A stretch of 64,000 nucleotides of DNA from Anolis sagrei. Its lineage: Eukaryota > Chordata > Lepidosauria > Squamata > Anolidae. Where the stretch lies: NCBI RefSeq assembly GCF_037176765.1, contig NC_090025.1, positions 13,441,045 through 13,505,044 of the forward strand, given 5' to 3'. The notes beneath the pieces were generated by a model. The model did no database searches and was not told the origin of the DNA. It saw only the letters and a list, made by a program, of their open reading frames with translations. Both the position numbers and the translations under genes were made by a program. Numbering within the stretch: position 1 is the stretch's first letter; every line of letters starts with the position of its first letter. Positions 34,101 through 43,177 of the stretch are shown here, in pieces.

Positions 34101-37100
34101 AAAATGGAGCATGGGGACACGACCACATGATATTCACCCTTGATCTGGGAAAATCAATAACAAATATCTTGATCTAGCACTGAAGGGACTATAATGATGG
34201 CATCGTGTGAGCTCTCTGTGGAGAACATTACGGTTTTCGGTGGTAGAAATAACTAGAAAGTTCTTTATTTACCTATAAGCACCATAGAATCATAGAAACA
34301 TAAAGTTGGAAGAGACCTCATGGGCCATCCAATCCAACCCTCTGCCAAGAAGCAGGAAAATCACATTCAAAGCACTTTCTTAAAGCCGTTTACTTGAAAC
34401 AACCATTTAATGCCATCTTATGTTTCCCTTCTAGCTATGGGCTCAACAAGGAGATTGCACGCAAATATAAGGTAATTGGTTTGTGAACCTGATGCATCTT
34501 GTACATTGCTGTGTGACCCTGATCCTTTGCTTATTTTTCATTACAATTCCTCTCCTCCTCCACCTAGGAGCATAGTGGTAAAATTCTGAAACTGCTCCAG
34601 AATGTCTTCAGCTGCCTGCCGCTGGCGACCTTAGTTGACCAGAAAGTCTTGATTGTACATGGAGGAATTTCGGACACAACTGATCTGGATCGACTGGCCA
34701 AGATTGACAGGCGTCAGGTATGGTCCTGTCAGCATCCTTTGATACGTGGTGCCTTCAAAAGCCACAACATCATAAGATGTTCTGATGGGATCAACTAATT
34801 TATGACAAGCCTTTGGAGGTTATTACAGCATGATGTAGTGGAGGAAACGCTGTGGAGGAAAAGGCAAGATCAGAGCTTTCCAAACATTTCATGTGGCCGA
34901 GACACTTTTTAGACATGCATCATTTAGCGACAGAGTAATTTATTATCAAAATGGAGGTTAAACAAATCCCTTACAAGAGATATGAACACATATAGAAACT
35001 ATCATAATAAAATGTATGTGGACATAACACGACTCACGAAAAGTTTTAATTTCATTTTGTTGTACTTTACAACTATGCTTTTTGTTTGTAAGTTTGAATA
35101 ACATGACCAATGAGCTTTCACTCGGAGGCCAAAAGCTTGGTTTGACTAATTCCAAATTTTGCTGAAAGTTTTGTTCGTTGACCAAGGAATGTCTGATTCC
35201 GAGTACTGTTTTTTCCCCTTTGTTCTGTTTAGATCCTGTCTGTATTGACTCAGAAGAGAAAATTGACAAGATCTTTTGATCCGGTTGACGTGGAAAGTGG
35301 CAAATCTTCCCCTAAGCCCGTTGATTCACTGAATAAAGCTGATATCTCCAAGAGAGTCCAAGAGGAATTGGACACGTGTCGTACAAGGGCAGGAAGCTCC
35401 GAGTACACAGAATTAAGGGCTTCTGCCACCTCTTTTCCCACTGGGTCAGACATGAGCCTTTCTTCCAACGAATTATTAGCAAGCATTGACGATGAAGAAA
35501 TCCAACAGGTAACTTGATTTCAGCTGCTAAGGACAATATTGGCCAGTATTCTGCAGCAGCTACAAGGAAACTAAACTAAGCAACCTCTCCTGGCTTGATT
35601 CCCCACCACCATCACCACCACCAAACCTGATGGAAAGAACAGAAATCCTTGGGACTTATTTACTACCTTTTAACACCAAAAAATGAGGAGAAACTTTTAC
35701 TATTGGCTTTTTCAATTAGAAGAGCTATACTAATAATTGAATAGTGACATTAGTGATATATGTATGTATTATCCGTATAAAAAAAGCAACGAAGTTAAAT
35801 CATCAGACAGAGAGTGCGAGGCTCATAGAACAGGATTTGTTGTATGTAATATATGTTTGGTGGTTATTTACTTAGGTGATCCCTCATTGTCTGAGTATGA
35901 TGGCCTTCCAATTGCAGTGTCTTGGTGGTGGATACGTAGGTGTGGTGGAGGCTCCTTCCTTGGAAGCTTTCAAACAGAGGCTGGATGGCCATCCGTCAGG
36001 GGTGATTTAAATGCAATATTCCTGCATTTAATTAACTTCTTGGCAGGGGGTTGGACTGGATGGCCCATGAGGTCTCTTCCAACTCTTTGATTCTATGATT
36101 CTAGGTGACTGTGGTATGGGATACATTAATCATGGTTTTATTTAGTGTGTCAGGAGCAAACCAAACAGTTGTATTGCATTTTTTAACAAACAAACAAACA
36201 AAACACAAAGTTTGCAAGCTTGGTAGTTGATTAAATGTCCTTTGACCAGTAGCTTGCTACTTGGAGTGCCTCTGGTGTTACTATAAAAAGGTCCTCCATT
36301 GTGCATGTAGCAGGGCTCAGGTTGCATTGCAGCAGGTGGTCTGTAGTTTGCTCTTCTCCGCACTCGCATGTTGTGGATTCCTTAGTAGCCCCATTTCTTA
36401 AGGTTGGCTCTGCATCTCGTGGTGCCAGAACGCAGTCTGTTCAGCGCCTTCCAAGTCGCCCAGTTTCCTGTGTGCCCAGGGGGGAGTCTCTCATTTGGTA
36501 TCAGCAGTTGATTGAGGTTCTGGGTTTGAGCCTGCCACTTTTGGACTCTCGCTTGCTGAGGTGTTCCAGCGAGTGTCTCTGTAGATCTCAGAAAACTATT
36601 TCTTGAATTAAGTCATTGACGTGCTGGCTGATACCCAAACAGGGGATGAGCTGGAGATGTCACTGCCTTGGTCCTTTCACTATTGCCTGCTACTTCCCGG
36701 CGGATGTCAGGTGGTGCAATACTGGCTAAACAGTGTAATTTCTCCTAATCCAGTGGTTCTCAACCTGGGGTTCCCAGATGTTTTTGGCCTTCAACTCCCA
36801 GAAATCCTAACAGCTGATAAACTGGCTAGTATTTCTGGGAGTTGTAGGCCAAAACACCTGGGGACCCACAGGCTGAGAACCACTGTCCTAATCCATCTAA
36901 AGCACAGACATGTGCTTTTCACCTTAAGAACAGACAAGCATCCCGAGCTCTGAGGATTACCTGGGAAGGAATCCCACTGGAGCATTGCAGCGCACCCAAA
37001 TACCTGGGAGTCACTCTGGACTGTGCCCTGACCTACAAGAAGCACTGCCTGAACATCAAGCAAAATGTGGGCGCTAGAAACAATATCATACGAAGGCTGA

Positions 37101-40100
37101 CTGGCACAACCTGGGGCTCACAACCAGACGCAGTGAAGGCATCTGCCCTTGCGCTTTGCTACTCTGCTGCTGAGTATGCATGCCCAGTGTGGAACACATC
37201 TCACCACACTAAAACAGTGGATGTGGCTCTTAATGAGACATGCTGCATTATCACGGGGTGTCTGCGCACTACACCTGTTGTGATAGAGTCTGCTGGCAGT
37301 GATAGTAACACTAGTTGTAGTAGGAGAGGCAGGAAAACTACTCGCGAGCAAGACTATGATGAAGAGCAACTCCTTTGCTGGAGAAATTACACTGTTTAGC
37401 CAGTATTAATCATGGTGAGAATGGTTTTTATAGACTGCATTGTATTTCTTGTCTATAAGAATCATTCTTATAGACTAGGCATGAGCAAATATCTGCCCTC
37501 CAAATGTTTCGGACTTCAACTGCCACAATTTCTAACAGCCTAACAGTCCAAAATACCTGGAGGGCCAAAATTTATAAGTGCACATGATGCTGGCTTATAT
37601 ATCTTAAACAGAAAACAAACACTCACTCAACTGATAGGTTCAAAGAGCAGGTGACAATCACTCACTTAACTGCTGATCTGAAACTGTCAACCACTGCTGG
37701 CTGAAATATTCAGCTTTGCCTTCAAAACAAAACAAAGACTCACAGCTTTCTGGTGCCCCTAGCTGAGCAGCTAGCCTTAAACTACAAGAATAAAACACAA
37801 ACTCAGATTTCTAGTGCACTCTATGACAAGGCTTACTTGAAGCAAAGGGAGCAAAGATGGCTTCTTGCTTCCTCAACTTCTGTAGGAACCCAAAATTGTT
37901 TTGGATTTTGTCTAGTGTCTGATACATTTGGTTGTTTGTAGGTTTGTTCATCTGCTTTTGGTTGAATAAAAATTAAAAAGGGAAAATAAAATTAACCCAT
38001 ACTCTTAATTATTGGCAGAATGGACCTTTTTACTCTCTATGAGCTGATGCACAGTCATGTCCATCAGACATCAGATTATGATCAGTTGTGACGAAGGAAC
38101 CTATCACTTGAGCCAGGGATAGAATAAGCTCTCACTTTTTACTCTTTTATTCAGAACAGGGAATAAGAGTTAAAATGCTATACTAACATTGTTGTGGATG
38201 TCCGATTAACAATTTGTTTTGAAATGTTAGGTTTTAGACATTTTGTGGAGCGACCCCATCCCTCAAGAGGGCTGTAAAGTGAATGAAGACAGAGGAGGTG
38301 GTTGTTACTTTGGCCCCAATGTGACAGAGGCATTTCTGCAGAAGCACAACCTACAGTTCATCATCCGTTCCCATGAGTGTAAGCCGGAGGGCTATGACAT
38401 CTGCCACGACCGAAAGGTAGCTTAATGGGACTGCTACGATGGAGTCTTGTTGTTATTGTTGGGGTAGTAATAATAATAACAGTCCCGCCACCATCTCCTC
38501 GAAGGGACTTGGGGCAGCTTACTTGGGGACTTAACCCAATCAAACAGAGTTAAGATATAGCACAATAAAATCAAAACATAAGAAAATCATAAAAACATAA
38601 ACCATCAACAACCACCAACTGTGGACATGTTCAGAACTGAAAGGGTGGCACAAGGGCTTGTGCAATACAACTGCAAGGACAGAGCTGATAGTAACGTGCA
38701 AGAGTCAGATGTTAAGTTAGGGCTAGAAGGATCAAGTAAATTAGTGCAATACAACTGCAAGGACAGGGTGGATGGTAAAGTGCAAGAGCCAGATATTAAG
38801 TTAGGGCTAGAAGCGCCAAGTCAATTAGTGAACTGATTAATCAAAGGCACATTGCAACATCCAATGTGCCTTGTGATTGAAAGAACAAGAGAGAAGGCTG
38901 TTGAAATTTCCACATTAATGTATCAGGGCAAGTGACCTTTAGGACTCTTCCATGCTGCACTATTATAGTACTATGATTTCCGCTTCAATTGCGGTAGTTC
39001 CTTTCAAGCTTGGCTTTGATGCTCTAATTGCTGCAGCTCGTTCGCTCTACTGCTAAGCTCAAGAAGCTTCTGAGCTGCTAAACTGCTGCTATTGTTGCTG
39101 ATGTATTTCAAATGCTTTTTCTTTTTCGAAATTACCCAGCAACATTCTAACCTCAATACTTTTTAACATTTATATGAAACCTCTGAGAGAAATAATCCGG
39201 AGGTATGGGACACGGGATATTATCAGTATGCTGATGACACTCAAATATATTTCTCACACCTTCAGAAACAGTTTTAGATAAGGATAGTATGTCTCATCTA
39301 AATAAATGCCTGGGGGAGATAATGAGCTGAATGAAGAGAAATAAATTGAAACGGAACCCAGACAAAACAGAGGTCCTTGCCATCAAGGGTCCTAATCAGA
39401 AGATGGAAGTGTGTCAACCAGTTCTGGATGGGGTTACACTCCCTCTGAAAGAGTGTTTGCAAGCTTGGAACAAGGGCTTCTGGATCGGTCTCTCCAAATA
39501 TCAGCCCAGAGAGATGCAACAGTCAGGAGTGTTTACTACCAGCATCAGCTGATATGCAAGCTGCACCCCTTCCTAGATTTGGAGGACCTGAAGATCTTCT
39601 GAAATGCACTGGTCTTCTGAAATGCGCTGTGCATTGAATAGTGTTCAATTTCACTGTTTTAATCATGCTGTACCCTGCCTCGAGCCATGAGAAGTGGGTA
39701 ATAACAACAACAACAACAACAACAATAGCAGCAGCTTTGGGAGCTAGGGATGTTTTGCTGGGAAAAGAGAAGGTTAAGGAATTACATGACAGCCATGTTT
39801 AAACATTTGAAAGGATATCGTTGGAAAGCCTGTCTTCTGCTTCACGGAGCAATGGATTTGCATGACATGATTCCACTCAAACATTAGGAAATATTTACTG
39901 ATGGTAAGAGCTGTTCAACAGTGGAACATGATGTGTTGGAATCCATCAGAGTCTCGTTCTCCGGAGGTTTTAAAGTAGGATGGCCAACTGTTGGGAAGGC
40001 TTTGATAGTATACATGGCAGATTGGGGTGGGCCTGGATGACCCTTGGAGTCTTTTCCAATGTTATGATTCTCTATGATTTAATATACTTGAAGGAATTGG

Positions 40101-43100
40101 AAGGAAACAGTTTTACCGATATATGCAATACTTTCATCCAGTGATGTGTGGAGAGCCTTCATTTACAAAAAAAGCAAAGTTCCATAATGTGTGGGTTTTG
40201 GCAACATGACTGTTTACTGTTTTGAGGATTGCTTTGTGCTGTTTATACATCATTGTCCTATTTGTGTTTGTTAGGTAATCACTGTCTTTTCAGCTTCGAA
40301 CTATTACACAGTGGGCAGTAACCGGGGAGCCTACGTCAAAATGGGACGCGATTTGATTCCCCACTTCATCCAATACCAAGCCAGCAAAACATCACGTAGA
40401 CTGACCATGACTCAAAGGCAAGTCTCTTCTCCTTAGTTGGAAAACCCATATGGTTTTGCACAGCTGCAGATGTTGACAAAGCAATGTATGAGGGTTGAAT
40501 GAAAAGTAACTCCTCAACAGATGGCAGTACTGGTATGTGGCAGGTACTGGCTTGTTCAGTAGACTCTCCTCTACAGTTCCATTTTGGCAGGAAGCCTTAG
40601 AATTGAATGGTTGTGTTGTTAAAGTGTGAACTATGGAAAACTGTGCAGACGGTTGGTCAATGCAACTTAAGCAATGTGCAGTCATTGAATTCTGGACAGC
40701 AGAAGATCTCAACATCTTTAAACTTACTTGCCCGACAACGCAAAGTACTCACATCTACACAATCACCATAAACAGCTTGCATTCTCTGATTAATCTCTGC
40801 ATGTTGCTTAAGTCGCATTGATCGACTGTCTGTGCAGGGTTCCATACTTCGCATTTTAACAACACAACCGTTCAATGCTAAGGCTTCCCGCCAAAATGGA
40901 ACTGTAGAGGAGAGTCTACCGAACAAGCCAGTACCTGCCACATACCAGTACTGCCACCAGTTAAGGAGTTACGAAGGTGGAGTCATTACTTTTCATTCAA
41001 CCCTCTTAGTTTGGAGATACAACTTTTCCTGGTTATGGTTGTGATGATGATAATAACAGTAGCATGTAAAGCATGTAAAAGCACTATTTTTAATAAAAGA
41101 CAATCAAAATACTGAAAAAAGTGTGCAAGCTTTCAGTTTCTCTGGAATTCATCAAGTTAGAAGATACAAAACGAACAAAATTAAAATTAGAACACTTTTA
41201 ATAGAAGCCAGAAAAGCCTTTGAGGTATATTAATGGGGGTGGAGGCTAGATATGTCAATGGGCGTGTCCATTTTTGCATGCATGACTTTACATGGCGAAA
41301 TGTTCCACTCTTCTTAACAGGATCAGCCGAGTGGAAGTGTCAGCATACCAGGTGTTAAAGGAGAAAATCTTTGCGCACAGGTCTGACCTCACCACTGCTT
41401 TCAGGCGCTATGATAAGAAGAACACAGGTAAGGCCCATGCCCTGAACCTGAACACACCTGCCCTTGTCTATTAGCATTGCCTCAGAGGTGGTGGAGTCTC
41501 CTCCTTTGGAGGTCTTTAAATAGAGGTGGGTGACCGCAAAGGCCATTCCTGCAAGACGAAATTGGAGTAATAACCTCTTTTTCTTTTATCTTCATTTTGA
41601 GCCTATGCATTTAAGAATCTCTAGGACAGTCATGGGCAAACTTGGGCCCTTCAGGTGTTTTGGACTTCGACTCCCACAATTCCTAACAGCCTACCGGCTG
41701 TTAGGAATTGTGGGAGTTGAAGTCCAAAACACCTGGAGGGCCCAAGTTTGCCCTTACCTGCTCTATGGCCTCCAGCTTAATTCTGTGGTTTACTCCTGCA
41801 GGATGTTGACTACAGAGTCATGCTGGAGGGCGTAAATGGTTCTCAACCTGTGGGTCCCCAGATGTTTTGGCCTTCAACTCCCAGAAATCCTAACAGCTGG
41901 TAAACTGGCTGGGATTTCTGGGAGTTGTAGGCCAAAACACCTGGGGACCCACAGGTTGAGAACCACTGACCTAAATATTCCTTATGACTGTTGTGGCATC
42001 AAATTGCTGCCAATTTGTAAGCCGCCTTGAGTCGCCTTCAGGATGAGAAAGGCGGGATAGAAATACCATAAATAAATAAAGAATAAATAACTATTGGTAA
42101 AATAAGATTTCCTTTTGACCTAACTACTGTTACCAAAGCCCTATGTTCTTAAAATGTTCTTAAAATTCATGTCCTAACAGGCCTGATCACATTGAACGAA
42201 TGGGCAAATGCTGTAGAGTCTGTCCTTCAGCTGGGGCTGCCGTGGCGGATGCTGAGGCCGCAGCTGGTGCTGCACCTGACCAATGGGAAGCTGGAGTACA
42301 AGACGTGGCTCAAGGACATTGTGACAGAGCAGCGGTCAGCAGTCCAGGAGGTAACAACTGCTGGGGAATGACCGGTGGTGGCAAAGGAATGGAGAGGACT
42401 TGGGGAACAATGGTGTCTATGTCAGTAGCACAGTGAATTCAGCTCAAACTGTACAAGAGCTATCCAAGGTGCCAGACGTATAGAATTCAGCACCTTGGAC
42501 AAGGCAGTCAGATGAAATCCAGAGTAGACCCATGCTGCTGTGACATGAAAACCATGATCTTTAGTATAGACGCAACAACTGGTAAAGTGACTGGGATTTC
42601 TGGGAGTTGTAGGCCAAAACATCTCACAGATTAAGAACCAATGCTTTAGGGCAGGGGTCCGCAAACTTTTTAAACAGAGGGCCAAGTCACAGTCCATCAA
42701 ACTGTTGGAGGGCCAGATTATAATTTGAAAAAAACATGAATGAATTCCTATGCACACTGCACATACCTTATTTGTCGTGCAAAAAAAAAAACCCACTTAA
42801 AAACAATACAATAATTAAAATGAATAATTTTAACAAATATAAACTTATTAATATTTCAATGGGAAGTGTGGGCCTGCTTTTGGCTGATGAGATAGGATTG
42901 TTGTTGTTGTGCTATTTCAAGTCATTTCAGACTTAGGTTGACCCTGAGTGAGGGCCGGGTAAATGACCTTGGAGGTCTGTATTCGGGCCCCGGGCCTTAG
43001 TTTGAGGATCCCTGCTTTAGAGGATTTAGGTTTTGTAGAAGACATGACTATATGAACATCTGTGAAGCCAAATGAAAGGCTGGATCAGATACCACTGAGC

Positions 43101-43136
43101 TCCCTGGAAAAGACGAAGTAAACCACTGCCATATAA

Positions 43137-43177
<41 letters not shown>

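Noticed and set aside
35245-35517. 90-codon ORF as a separate small gene
   Set aside because: It is PPEF2 exon i read from an internal Met past the donor site.
36301-36606. Plus-strand 101-codon frame as a gene
   Set aside because: It is antisense to the LINE 3' end that codes on the minus strand.
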